Assembly: GCA_005799495.1 (NCBI GenBank)
Contig: SYGP01000030.1
Span: 1 to 56,659, forward strand
Direction: 5' to 3'
DNA length: 56,659 bases
Origin: Planctomycetia bacterium
GTDB taxonomy: Bacteria; Planctomycetota; Phycisphaerae; Phycisphaerales; SM1A02
Of the stretch, positions 43,237 through 52,036 are shown piece after piece (the stretch's first letter is position 1; the number at the start of each line of letters is the position of its first letter). The position numbers and the translations under genes were made by a program. Under the pieces are notes generated by a model. That model was not told the DNA's origin, did no database searches, and worked only from the letters and a program-made list of their open reading frames with translations.

Positions 43237-45069
43237 ATGGCATCACCCGCACGTGCGTGGAATTGGATCGGCGCAGCGGTCATCCTCTCGAGCCTGGGCA
43301 TCTTCGAGTGCGCTGCGGTCGCCGAACGCCCCTCTGGGGACGCTGCCGCAGCCGCCGTCGACGCGCATGTGGCCGCAAGCCGTTCGGCAGCGATTCGTGA
43401 GTGCAACGAACAGAACATCCAGCTCCCGCCGGAGTTTCTGGCATGGGTCGACGGCGACCGTGATGCGCGCCGAGCGATCTACGGTTCGTGGAGCGATCCA
43501 CTTCGCTCGTTGCTGGCGCTGCGTGCGCTTGAAATCGACCTCGGCATCGGTGCGGTGCGTGGCCACTCGAAGCAGTTGGCGCTCGCATTCGCGGTCCAAG
43601 CTGGACAGCCGCGACGACGCAAAGCATCGCCATGGAACGACGGTGACCGAGAGGGTGCGGTCGCTGTGATGCCCGATGTGTCAGCGCGCGATCCGCTCGT
43701 GCTGCGCGTACCCACATGGACGCCAACGGAAAGCGTTCGACCGCCAAGTGAAAGGCGCAGCATTCATGATGAGGTCATCGCCTTTCTCGACTCGCTTCCC
43801 GAGGTCGAAGTGGAAGTGCACGTCGATCAGTGGCCGCCGCTCGAGTACGACGACAAGGGAATCGCCAAGCCGCGCGGCGGACCGACGCAGGAGAAGAAAC
43901 TGGTGCGCCGCCGTCCCGTCGGTGCGGATGTGATCGCGTCAACGAAGTTGCAGCGAGCGTTCAACGAGTGGATGGCCGCGCATGGACACCCTGGAGTGCA
44001 GATCGACTGTGGGGAGCGTGTCGTGTTCTGGCTGTCCACGGATGCAGTGAACGATGATGCGCGCCGCGCCAGCATTCGAGCGGCGCACGAATTGTTCCAC
44101 GATGCGTACCGTGCGACTGGTCGTCTACCAGCACAACGGGATCCGCCGCCGACACCAAGCGAGTCGATGGCATGGTTCATTCGGAACAATGCGCATGAGT
44201 TCGGCGCGCAGGCAGCGTCGCGTGGTTGGCCACTGTTCCCGCTCGATGCGCCATGGCCGCTGCTGTTGATGCTGGCCGATGATGACCAGCCGTTGCGGGA
44301 GCGCGAGCAAGTCTGGGCGCAGTTTCGCGAAACGGGGGTTGCACGCTTCTACGGCGAATACATCGGCGACATCGCGCAGCAGTTCGACATGCAGTCTGCG
44401 CGGCGCGTCTGTCCCTTCCCATTCAGTTACGGATCGATACAGATGATGTGGAAGGATGGCGGCGTGTGTGGCACGATGGGCAACATCGGGGCACGGACAC
44501 ATCGCATTCTTGGCGAGCCTGCATCGACGGCTGGTCAACCCGGCCACTGCGCGCTCGTGGTCCTGCGACGCGACGGGACAACCGGGCGATACTCGTGGGT
44601 CGGCGAGCAGTACGCCACGGGCGGCGACGAGGTGACCACGGTCCATTCGCGATGGGACATGGACGGAAAAGGGCTCATGCGAAAGGTGGCGTTCCATCAG
44701 TCGACGGCGTGGGGTGTGAGCGCGGACCGCGAGGGCTGGCTCGATGCCATGGTGCTGGCGAGTGCGATGCGCGCGCGAAGCGGGCGCGATGCCGACGCCG
44801 CCACCGAAGTCACGACCGCGCTGCTCAAGGCTGCGCTCGACAGCAGTCCCTATGCGCTCGCGGCTGTGGGGCACGCGATCGATGCTGCACGGGACGCGGA
44901 CGCGGTGCGCACTGTCGAACGGGATTTCGCCGAGCAGACCAAGGACCGAATGCCCAAGGCCGACTGGGACTGCATGCAGTCGGCGGTGCGGGTGCTTGCC
45001 GAAGAGCGGATGCAGTCGCTGCAAACGGACGACGGTCGCCGGCTTCGTGCGCGAGGCAGCGACCAATGA
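43237..45069 (+). CDS. exported papain/transglutaminase-like protein, planctomycete type
   Basis: About 610 residues from the ATG at 43237. A signal peptide (IGAAVILSSLGIFECAAVAE) is followed by a helical stretch and a central region with CGERVVFWLSTDAV. The likely catalytic core is GGVCGTMGNIGARTHRIL with Cys411 and GQPGHCALVV with His437, a Cys-His arrangement like papain/transglutaminase-type proteins. A third residue cannot be placed. The N-terminal 380 residues are unrecognised. The stop overlaps the DNA glycosylase start as ATGA, an unexpected pairing. A chagasin-like inhibitor of such enzymes is encoded at 18044-18562. Confidence 0.7.
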   Translation: MASPARAWNWIGAAVILSSLGIFECAAVAERPSGDAAAAAVDAHVAASRSAAIRECNEQNIQLPPEFLAWVDGDRDARRAIYGSWSDPLRSLLALRALEIDLGIGAVRGHSKQLALAFAVQAGQPRRRKASPWNDGDREGAVAVMPDVSARDPLVLRVPTWTPTESVRPPSERRSIHDEVIAFLDSLPEVEVEVHVDQWPPLEYDDKGIAKPRGGPTQEKKLVRRRPVGADVIASTKLQRAFNEWMAAHGHPGVQIDCGERVVFWLSTDAVNDDARRASIRAAHELFHDAYRATGRLPAQRDPPPTPSESMAWFIRNNAHEFGAQAASRGWPLFPLDAPWPLLLMLADDDQPLREREQVWAQFRETGVARFYGEYIGDIAQQFDMQSARRVCPFPFSYGSIQMMWKDGGVCGTMGNIGARTHRILGEPASTAGQPGHCALVVLRRDGTTGRYSWVGEQYATGGDEVTTVHSRWDMDGKGLMRKVAFHQSTAWGVSADREGWLDAMVLASAMRARSGRDADAATEVTTALLKAALDSSPYALAAVGHAIDAARDADAVRTVERDFAEQTKDRMPKADWDCMQSAVRVLAEERMQSLQTDDGRRLRARGSDQ

Positions 45070-45671
45070 AGTCCAGCGTTTCAGCAGGCGCGCGCTGTCC
45101 ATGGTGCGGGATTGACCCCGTCTATGTGGACTACCACGACCGCGAGTGGGGGGTACCCGTGGTCGACGACCGAGCCCTGTTCGAGAAGCTCGTGCTCGAT
45201 GGATTCCAAGCTGGGCTGTCGTGGATCACGGTGCTGCGCAAGCGCCCGGCGTTCAAGCGCGCATTCGCAGGTTTCGACCCAGAACGCATCGCGCGATTCA
45301 GCGCAGCGGATCGGCGCCGCCTGCTGGCGGACGCCGCGATCATCCGCAGCCGCGCCAAGATTGACGCAGCCATCACCAATGCACGCATGTGGGCCGAAGT
45401 CATGAGTGCCGGCGGCAGGGGGGCATTCCGAGATCTGCTGTGGCAGTGTGTGGATCACGAGACCAAGGTCCATCGCTACCGCCGCATGGGTGATGTACCG
45501 CCAACATCGCGAGAGAGCGAAGCGATGGCCCGAACACTCCGCGATGCAGGCTTCCGCTTCTGTGGACCGACGATCTGCTATGCGTTCATGCAGGCCGTGG
45601 GAATGGTGAATGACCACCTCATCACCTGCCCGCGACACAGGGCATGTGAACGCCTCGCGCGCCGCTGCTGA
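45066..45671 (+). CDS. tag: DNA-3-methyladenine glycosylase I
   Basis: 201 residues, near the E. coli Tag length. Removes 3-methyladenine from alkylated DNA. The zinc site is visible: RCPWC near the start, YHDREWGVP with the first His, and NDHLITCPRH with the last His and Cys. FQAGLSWITVLRKRPAFKRAFAGFDPE is the Tag helix-hairpin region. The ATG at 45066 overlaps the stop of the preceding gene as ATGA. glyS follows 38 nt later. Confidence 0.93.
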   Translation: MKSSVSAGARCPWCGIDPVYVDYHDREWGVPVVDDRALFEKLVLDGFQAGLSWITVLRKRPAFKRAFAGFDPERIARFSAADRRRLLADAAIIRSRAKIDAAITNARMWAEVMSAGGRGAFRDLLWQCVDHETKVHRYRRMGDVPPTSRESEAMARTLRDAGFRFCGPTICYAFMQAVGMVNDHLITCPRHRACERLARRC

Positions 45672-45709
45672 ACGGCGCGTCGCAGCGGGTTTCCTACACT
45701 CGCGCTCCC

Positions 45710-47239
45710 ATGGCATCCGAACCCAAGTCGATGGATGAGATCGTTGCCCTTTGCCGGCGCCGCGGATTCATCTTCCAGAGCTCCGAAATCTACGGCGGCA
45801 TCAACGGCTTCTGGGATTACGGTCCGCTCGGCACTGAACTCAAGCGCAATCTGAAGAATGCCTGGTGGCAGGACATCGTTCGCAGCAGCGCGATCGGGCC
45901 GACTGGCGATCCACTGCATGTGGTCGGCGTCGACTGCACGATCATCATGAACCCGCGCGTGTGGGAGGCATCCGGGCATGTCGGCGGGTTCAACGACCCC
46001 ATGGTGGATTGCCGTGAGAGCAAGGCGCGGTACCGCGCCGACCATCTGCAAGTGCTCGGTGCCGTGGAACCCGCCGCGCGTCTCTACGCGTTCATTGCCA
46101 ACGATGACGATCAGCGTGAGCGCGCACAGAAGGCACTGCTGAAATACGAGCGCCGAGACAGCCTCGATGCGCTCCGCCATCAGGTGCGTCCGTTCACTGC
46201 GCTTTCACCTGATGAACGCACGCGCTGCGTCGGACCGGACGCCAAGGAGCCTGGAACGCTCACGGAACCGCGGCAATTCAACCTGATGTTCAAGACCAAT
46301 GTCGGCGCGCTCGAAGACCCATCGAGCATCGCCTACCTGCGCCCCGAGACGGCACAGGGCATTTTTGCGAACTTCGAGAATGTGGTGAACAGCACACGGG
46401 TGCGTGTGCCATTCGGCATCGCACAGATCGGCAAGGCGTTCCGCAACGAAGTGACGCCGCGAAACTTCACCTTCCGAAGCCGCGAGTTCGAACAGATGGA
46501 GATCGAGTTCTTCATCCACCCGTCACAGGCGAAGGAGTGGTATGGCTGGTGGCGCGATCAGCGATTCGCCTGGTGGCAGTCCATCGGTCTCGCGGGGGAC
46601 AACCTGCAGCTCCGCGAACACGAGAAGGACGAGTTGGCCCACTACGCGAAGGACGGTGCGGGCACGAGCGACATCGAGTACCGATTCCCCTTCACCGCAC
46701 CCGACTTCGGCGAGCTTGAGGGAGTGGCGCATCGCAGCGACTTCGATCTTCGGCAGCATGCCGAGCACTCGGGGCGACGCGACAAGGCGAAGTACTTCGA
46801 TGCCGAGCGGAACGAGCGCTACTTCCCGCATGTGATCGAGCCGTCGGCGGGCGCTGACCGCGGCACGCTCGCCCTGTTGTGCGAGGCGTACACGAAAGAT
46901 CCATCCCGGGCGAGCGGTGTGTTCATGCGATTCCACCCGCGAATGGCACCCGTCAAGGCTGGCGTGTTCCCGCTCGTCAACAAGGATGGGCTTCCCGAGG
47001 TTGCGGAGCGGCTCTTCGCCGACCTTCGCAAGCGGCATGTTGTGGAGTACGACCCGAAGCAAACCATCGGCAAGCGTTACGCCCGCATGGATGAGGCGGG
47101 AACGCCCTTCTGCTTCACCGTCGATGCGGACACACTGACCAATCAGTCTGTGACGGTCCGTCATCGCGACTCACAGGCACAGGAACGCATCGCGATGGAT
47201 GCGGTCGCCGCTTGGCTCGATGCACAGATTCGGGCATGA
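45710..47239 (+). CDS. glyS: glycyl-tRNA synthetase (alpha2 type, class II)
   Basis: About 509 residues, the single-chain (alpha2) bacterial, archaeal and eukaryotic type. Class II motifs: VWEASGHVGGFNDPM near 84 (glycine/tRNA recognition), FNLMFKTNVGALED, YLRPETAQGIFANFENV (motif 2 region), QIGKAFRNEVTPRNFTFRSREFEQMEIEFF (motif 2), and the C-terminal anticodon-binding domain with MAPVKAGVFPLV. Charges tRNA-Gly. The preceding ATG context is normal. No T-box is visible upstream. Confidence 0.95.
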   Translation: MASEPKSMDEIVALCRRRGFIFQSSEIYGGINGFWDYGPLGTELKRNLKNAWWQDIVRSSAIGPTGDPLHVVGVDCTIIMNPRVWEASGHVGGFNDPMVDCRESKARYRADHLQVLGAVEPAARLYAFIANDDDQRERAQKALLKYERRDSLDALRHQVRPFTALSPDERTRCVGPDAKEPGTLTEPRQFNLMFKTNVGALEDPSSIAYLRPETAQGIFANFENVVNSTRVRVPFGIAQIGKAFRNEVTPRNFTFRSREFEQMEIEFFIHPSQAKEWYGWWRDQRFAWWQSIGLAGDNLQLREHEKDELAHYAKDGAGTSDIEYRFPFTAPDFGELEGVAHRSDFDLRQHAEHSGRRDKAKYFDAERNERYFPHVIEPSAGADRGTLALLCEAYTKDPSRASGVFMRFHPRMAPVKAGVFPLVNKDGLPEVAERLFADLRKRHVVEYDPKQTIGKRYARMDEAGTPFCFTVDADTLTNQSVTVRHRDSQAQERIAMDAVAAWLDAQIRA

Positions 47240-47323
47240 TCGGATTGCGCGGTCGGCGCGATCTTCCTCGCGATCAGCTGCGCCGAGCGCAGACGGCAGA
47301 CGCTGACTTGAAGTGCAAAAACA

Positions 47324-47350
47324 ACAGCCCCCCTCCAAGAGGGGGGCTGT
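47324..47350 (-). terminator. intrinsic terminator hairpin (leftward)
   Basis: A perfect 12-bp stem (ACAGCCCCCCTC with GAGGGGGGCTGT) closed by a 3-nt CAA loop. On the minus strand it is followed by GTTGTTTTTGC, a U-rich tract, so it terminates the leftward PEP-CTERM transcript about 400 nt after its stop. On the plus strand it lacks a U tract, so for glyS it is at best a barrier. Confidence 0.75.
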
Positions 47351-47678
47351 CGCGGGATGGATGGGAAGGAAATCCGAGTGCAAGCACACAGAGTGCCTGG
47401 CGAGGTTGTGATGCAATACACCGTGCACCAGCCTCACAGAAATTCAGAATGATCTGGAACCCTTTTCTTCTCGTCCTCTCCATTCAGGGTGTCGGAGTCT
47501 TTCAACCCTCTCAACCCTTACCGTCGGCTCAACATAGCCCGACTTCGCAGCATTGCAACTCGTGTTGAGAATAATCGCCGACTTTCTTCGGTGTTTGCTC
47601 ACGCCCATGCATTCACCCACAAACAAAAGAAGATGCGAGCACGCTTGCGCGTACTCGCATCTGTAGTGCCCTTCAACA

Positions 47679-47736
47679 CTGTTCGGTGCGGTGCAGGCTC
47701 GTCGATCACGAGCCGATTGCTACCCACACCGAACAG
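47679..47736 (-). other. nested hairpin just after the PEP-CTERM gene
   Basis: CTGTTCGGTG (47679-47688) and CACCGAACAG (47727-47736) form a 10-bp outer stem; GGCTCGT (47696-47702) and ACGAGCC (47708-47714) form a 7-bp inner stem with a 5-nt loop. It lies 12 nt downstream of the stop of the leftward gene and has no U tract, so it is more likely a 3'-end stability element or regulator than a terminator. Confidence 0.6.
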
Positions 47737-47747
47737 AAGCGCAGAAG

Positions 47748-48461
47748 TCAGCGCCGCCGACCACGGCCCACGAAGCCAGCGACGCCAAGAAGCGCAATTG
47801 CGCCTGGCGCCGGGATGGCAAAGCTGCCGAATCCGAACAACGCGGTTGTGGTGCCCGTCAGCGCATAGCCAATGGTGAGATTCGCGCGGAAGTCACTCAG
47901 GTCGCTGCTGAGTCGAGCAACCTGCAGCACCATCAGCCGCCCCTGAGAATTCGGGAAATTCGGCGAGCTTGGCGTGGCGTCGTACCAGCCGGCGTTCGTC
48001 GCGATATCAGTTCCAAACGGTGGGACCTGCATGGACGGATCGAATGCAGTCCCCCACGCTCCACCAATTCCCTGCAGCGTGCAGTAAGAGTCGGTGAGGG
48101 AATCATTCGCTGCGTTCGTCCATGTGCCGGGGCCGGCAGCGAAGGAGCCTGGATTGTTGAAGATATCGATCGTGCCATCTTCATCGAGATCGACATTTCC
48201 GACAAACAAGTCGTTGTGAACCGCGTTCATCGCGCCCGAGCGACCTTCGGCAATCTGGTTCCCCTGCACTGACCCTGCAGCGACCGCCTTGCCAAAGTTG
48301 AACACATTGACAACGCGCAGGTTGGTGCTTGAGAAGTTCGCATACACCTTGTAGATGGTGCGGTCACCAACAACGGATGACTCCACGGACCAGCCGGAGA
48401 AGCTTGCGTGAGCCGAGGACGCCACGAGGGTCGTGGCAACGATCAGGGAAACACTCTTCAT
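47748..48461 (-). CDS. exported PEP-CTERM-like protein, tandem paralogue A
   Basis: About 237 residues from the ATG at 48461 (48476 possible). Signal peptide KSVSLIVATTLVASSAHA. The body has SGWSVESSVVGDRTIYKVYANFSSTNLRVVNVFNFGK, a central D-x-D-x-D-G-x-I-D calcium-type loop (DLDEDGTIDIF), and NAGWYDATPSSPN. It ends in IPAPG, a hydrophobic run and GRGRRR, the planctomycete sorting signal. It shares the order and many residues with the product of 48895-49599, so both come from a duplication. Probably surface-exposed. Upstream the 433-nt gap contains a terminator of the paralogue. Confidence 0.8.
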   Translation of the reverse strand: MKSVSLIVATTLVASSAHASFSGWSVESSVVGDRTIYKVYANFSSTNLRVVNVFNFGKAVAAGSVQGNQIAEGRSGAMNAVHNDLFVGNVDLDEDGTIDIFNNPGSFAAGPGTWTNAANDSLTDSYCTLQGIGGAWGTAFDPSMQVPPFGTDIATNAGWYDATPSSPNFPNSQGRLMVLQVARLSSDLSDFRANLTIGYALTGTTTALFGFGSFAIPAPGAIALLGVAGFVGRGRRR

Positions 48462-48894
48462 CTTTTCAACTCCCATAGATTTGGTCAGCCGATTGAAGGA
48501 ATCGGCTGAGGTGAGAAGGGGCAAACAGGTCGAAACAGTGTTGGCTGCGGCGGAACGCCCACCACAACTTCACAAGCGAGACTGGAGGAGAAGCCCCCAA
48601 GGGCTGAACTGATCAATCGGATCTGTATCCCTTTTCAACTTCTCCCGAGAGAGCAAACTCTCTCACTCAGCGGCTGGCAATTTGCAAGGCAAATCGAGCA
48701 GCATGCAGAGCAGTGGAAGGTAGCCCGGTTCGTGGAACAGGCAAATGAAGCATCGAGAAATCATGATGTTTTTTGATTCTCGCGTTAACGCCGGCTGATC
48801 CAAAAAGTGACCGCGGTCCTTGGGGAGACCAAGGACCGCGGTCGGTTCAGTCAAGAGGGACTCTTGACGATGATTCGAAACTTGTTGGCGCTGA
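48462..48894. other. intergenic region between the two PEP-CTERM paralogues
   Basis: 433 nt with no gene that I can support. The right half holds the strong terminator at 48809-48843 of the upstream paralogue. The left half should hold the promoter of the downstream paralogue, but I cannot name a -35/-10 pair with certainty. Confidence 0.6.
48809..48843 (-). terminator. strong intrinsic terminator of paralogue B
   Basis: A perfect 15-bp stem GACCGCGGTCCTTGG / CCAAGGACCGCGGTC with a 5-nt GGAGA loop. On the minus strand it is followed by ACTTTTTGG, a U tract. It lies 52 nt downstream of the stop at 48895 and isolates the two paralogues. Confidence 0.88.
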
Positions 48895-49599
48895 TTAGCG
48901 ACGACGACGACCGAAGGCGCCGGCGAGGCCGAGCAGGGCGAGCGCACCAGGAGTCGGAACTCCGATCGTGAACGATCCGAATCCGAAGAGCGCCTGCGTG
49001 GTGTTTGCCAACTTGAAGCCCGTTGCGCAGTGGAAGAGAGCGAGTGGGTCATCGCCAGATCCCGCGCGAACGATTTGCATCAACAGCATGCGGAATCCGC
49101 CCTGGGTTCCGCCTGCAAGCACAGGGTTTGCCGTGCCCGGCGTTGCGTCGTACCAACCGGCATTCGCTGGAACGAACGAACGATCCGTGCTGCCGGCGGG
49201 GTAACTAAAGCTGGGGTCGAGCGCTGTGTCATTGCCGCCCGAAGTACCACTGCCGCTGACGGTGACCCAGGAGTCGTTGTCGCGAGCAACCGAACCCAAC
49301 AGATTCACACCGGCGCTCCAAGACGCGAGGGGGTTGCCATCTGGATCCTCGCCAGCATCCTGATGAATGGCGTTCATCGTGCCGAACTGAGCGGGCTGAC
49401 CCGCAATGTTCTTGCCGAAGTCAAGTGCGTTCAGCATGACGATGTTGCTGGCATTCCAATTGCCGTACACCTTGTACTGTGTGTTGCCGGCTGCGGTGAT
49501 CGTGCGCTCCACGCTGAAGCCCGACCACTGTGGGGCGGACTGTGCGGATGCAGAGGAAGCGATGAGCGCGGTGGCTCCCAGAACTGCGAAAGTCTTCAT
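48895..49599 (-). CDS. exported PEP-CTERM-like protein, tandem paralogue B
   Basis: 234 residues. Signal peptide KTFAVLGATALIASSASA. The mature part mirrors paralogue A: WSGFSVERTITAAGNTQYKVYGNWNASNIVMLNALDFGK, then TMNAIHQDAGEDPDGNP, a PANAGWYDATPG block, QALFGFGSFTIGVPTPG, a hydrophobic segment and GRRRR at the end. Function unknown; a surface protein of the cell envelope. Its own terminator follows (48809-48843). Confidence 0.8.
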   Translation of the reverse strand: MKTFAVLGATALIASSASAQSAPQWSGFSVERTITAAGNTQYKVYGNWNASNIVMLNALDFGKNIAGQPAQFGTMNAIHQDAGEDPDGNPLASWSAGVNLLGSVARDNDSWVTVSGSGTSGGNDTALDPSFSYPAGSTDRSFVPANAGWYDATPGTANPVLAGGTQGGFRMLLMQIVRAGSGDDPLALFHCATGFKLANTTQALFGFGSFTIGVPTPGALALLGLAGAFGRRRR

Positions 49600-49838
49600 T
49601 TCTAGATATCTCCCTTTTTCTTAAAACTGGCTTTCAGTTGTCTGGATTCCACGAGAGAAGCCAACAACACCTTTGAATCCCTCAAGACCAATCGATTGAG
49701 ACTGCCCTTTCGAGACTCCCTATCGCATCACTGGCTTTCCGCACACACTGCACGGGGCCGATGCATCAACAACATGGCACGGAACGCCGCAGGGTCAAAT
49801 CCAAGATGCAGATTTGCAACACTTTTTGCGACCTGAAC

Positions 49839-50405
49839 TTACGGCGTCGAATCGCGGCTCAAACGCTGATAATGCTCTCTCTCCCCGCGACCGCGCAAAG
49901 GATAGTCCTTCCGAAGGGGGTGAGCCGGGTAGTCCTTCCACATCAGGATGCGCCGTAAATCGGGGTGCCCGCGGAACCGTATCCCAAACATGTCAAAAAC
50001 CTCACGCTCCGCCCACTCGGCAGCTGGCCAGAGGTCAGCCACAGAATCCACATAGAGGGCGGGGTCGTCGGCCACGCCCGTCGTATCGAGCGATGGCGAT
50101 ACGTAAGTCTTGACCCGCAGGCGCGTATTCGTGCGCAGGCTGACCAGGTGGTACACCACGGCAAACCGTCCCGGCTGGGTAGCGGGGTAGCCGAGGTAGT
50201 CCACCCCGCCAACATCAAGCAGCATGCTGTAGTCGCAGGAGGGGTCATCCCTCAGGAACCGCAGCACATCGTGCGCTTCGGCAACTGGAACCGTCACCGT
50301 GACCTGCCCACGAAACGCGGACGCTTGCATTTTCACGGCGGAAAAGGCTGCCTTCAGAGGTGCGAGCGCAGGGTGGCGTGGCGCAGCGTCAGCGGTCTGA
50401 TTCAT
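49839..50405 (-). CDS. nuoC: NADH-quinone oxidoreductase subunit C (NuoC-like), solitary
   Basis: About 188 residues from the ATG at 50405. The 30-kDa subunit signature is present: DYSMLLDVGGVDYLGYP, then AEWAEREVFDMFGIRFRGHPDLRRILM and the C-terminal HPLRKDYPLRGRGE. NuoC forms part of the peripheral arm of complex I that transfers electrons from NADH to quinone. No other nuo gene is in this window; purH lies 35 nt upstream on the same strand. The gene may be separated from a nuo operon elsewhere, or be the first gene of an operon that continues beyond a gap at 49838. Confidence 0.9.
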   Translation of the reverse strand: MNQTADAAPRHPALAPLKAAFSAVKMQASAFRGQVTVTVPVAEAHDVLRFLRDDPSCDYSMLLDVGGVDYLGYPATQPGRFAVVYHLVSLRTNTRLRVKTYVSPSLDTTGVADDPALYVDSVADLWPAAEWAEREVFDMFGIRFRGHPDLRRILMWKDYPAHPLRKDYPLRGRGEREHYQRLSRDSTP

Positions 50406-50440
50406 CGCCCAATCGTAGGGCAGAACGCGCAGAGGTGGAA

Positions 50441-52036
50441 TCAGTGGCGGAAGTGCCGCGACCCCGACAGCAAGCAGGTCACACCGCTCTCCTGACAAAG
50501 CGCAGCGGTATCCGCATCGCGTTTCGATCCACCAGGATGCACGATGCAGCGCACGCCCGCGTCGATGAGCCGCGCAGGACCATCGGCAAAGGGGAAGAAC
50601 GCATCGCTTCCAGCCACGGGAATGCTGTCGCCCGCAGCGGACAGCGCCCCCTTGGCCTTCTCGACCGCGATCCCACAACTCGCAAGCCGATCCATCTGCC
50701 CCGCGCCAGAGCCCCAGAGGCTGCCGCCACCGCAGATGCATACGGCGTTCGACTTCAAGTGCTTTGCCACGGTGAGCGCAAGGGCTGCATCGGACAGAAC
50801 TGCCGCAGATGGAGCGGGTCCCGCTACATGCTCAAAGTTGGTCGCCACGATCGGAAGCGTGTCGCGTTCCTGCACCAGCACGCCCCCAGGGACGGACCGC
50901 AATGAATGCGGGCGGTCGACTCGGTGGCGCAGCGAGCCAAGCGCCAGGAGCCGCACATTCTTCCAGCGCTGCGCCAAACGGTCGAACGCCTCGGGCGCGA
51001 ACGACTCCGCAATCACCACCTCCAGGAAGCGATCGCCTTCGGTCATCGCCTCGGCCGCCGCCCGATCCACCTCGCCGCTGCATGCCACGATGCCACCGAA
51101 AGCGGCCACTGGATCGCCCGCAAGCGCCGACAGGAATGCTGCGCGCACATCCGCACCGATCGCTGCACCGCAGGGGTTCGTGTGCTTGATGATCGCACAC
51201 GCCGTTGCAGCGGACGGCAGGTCGATCAGGTCCTGCACCAACTCAAGCGCGGCACTCGCATCCAGCAGGTTGTTGTAGGACAGCGCCTTTCCATGCAGCA
51301 GGGGTGCGCCCACCACGGAAGGCTCGCGTGAACCAGGCACCACATACGCCGCTGCACCCTGATGCGGGTTCTCGCCGTACCGAAGCTCGCCCGCCTTCGC
51401 GAGCGTGATCGTCATCACATGCGGGAAGTCGCGGCTTGCACGCCCGTCAAACCAACTGCTGATCGCCGCGTCGTAGGCAGCCGTGCGCGCGAAAGCAGCG
51501 GATGCCAGCTCGCGCCGGAGCGCGCCAGTGGTGCTGCCCTGATGATTCGCCAGATCCGCACAGATGCGGTCGTACTGGGTCGGATCCGTCACCACGCAGA
51601 CATGTTCGAAGTTCTTCGCAGCCGAGCGGATCATGCTGGGGCCGCCGATATCGATGTTCTCAATCGCCTCTTCATCACGCACGCCATCGCGGCGGATCGT
51701 CGCCTCGAACGGATAGAGGTTCACGCACACCAAGTCGATCGGCGCAATCCCATGCTCCGCCATCGCCGCGACATGCGCCGGCTTGTCGCGGCGGCCGAGC
51801 AATCCGCCGTGGACACGCGGGTGAAGCGTCTTCACGCGTCCGTCGAGCATCTCAGGGAACCCCGTCAGCTTCTCGATCGGCACCACAGGAACGCCCTGCG
51901 CTTCGAGCGCGGATGCGGTACCGCCCGTGGAAACGATCTCCACGCCATGGTCTACAAGCGTTCGGGCAAATCCAACGAGATCGCGTTTGTCGCTGACGGA
52001 GATCAGCGCGCGCCGCACACGAACGAGATCGCTCAT
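50441..52036 (-). CDS. purH: bifunctional AICAR formyltransferase / IMP cyclohydrolase
   Basis: 531 residues, the normal length. The N-terminal MGS-like domain (ALISVSDKRDLVGFARTLVDHGVEIVSTGG, then DGRVKTLHPRVHGGLL) closes the IMP ring; the C-terminal domain (YGENPHQGAAAY, IKHTNPCGAAIG, SDAFFPFADG) formylates AICAR. These are the last two steps of purine synthesis. It overlaps the preceding PQQ gene as ATGA (52033-52036) and is followed by nuoC. Confidence 0.96.
   Translation of the reverse strand: MSDLVRVRRALISVSDKRDLVGFARTLVDHGVEIVSTGGTASALEAQGVPVVPIEKLTGFPEMLDGRVKTLHPRVHGGLLGRRDKPAHVAAMAEHGIAPIDLVCVNLYPFEATIRRDGVRDEEAIENIDIGGPSMIRSAAKNFEHVCVVTDPTQYDRICADLANHQGSTTGALRRELASAAFARTAAYDAAISSWFDGRASRDFPHVMTITLAKAGELRYGENPHQGAAAYVVPGSREPSVVGAPLLHGKALSYNNLLDASAALELVQDLIDLPSAATACAIIKHTNPCGAAIGADVRAAFLSALAGDPVAAFGGIVACSGEVDRAAAEAMTEGDRFLEVVIAESFAPEAFDRLAQRWKNVRLLALGSLRHRVDRPHSLRSVPGGVLVQERDTLPIVATNFEHVAGPAPSAAVLSDAALALTVAKHLKSNAVCICGGGSLWGSGAGQMDRLASCGIAVEKAKGALSAAGDSIPVAGSDAFFPFADGPARLIDAGVRCIVHPGGSKRDADTAALCQESGVTCLLSGSRHFRH

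Larger units (their letters stand above)
47240..47747. other. intergenic region between glyS and the PEP-CTERM gene
   Basis: About 508 nt without a gene. It has lower GC than its surroundings and two RNA hairpins (47324-47350 and 47679-47736), described in separate entries. Both fit the leftward transcript of the PEP-CTERM gene as 3' untranslated structure. I see no tRNA, promoter consensus or insertion element. Confidence 0.6.

Noticed and set aside
47324-47350. Hairpin as a glyS terminator
   Set aside because: On the plus strand no U tract follows; the tract is on the minus side, so it belongs to the leftward gene.
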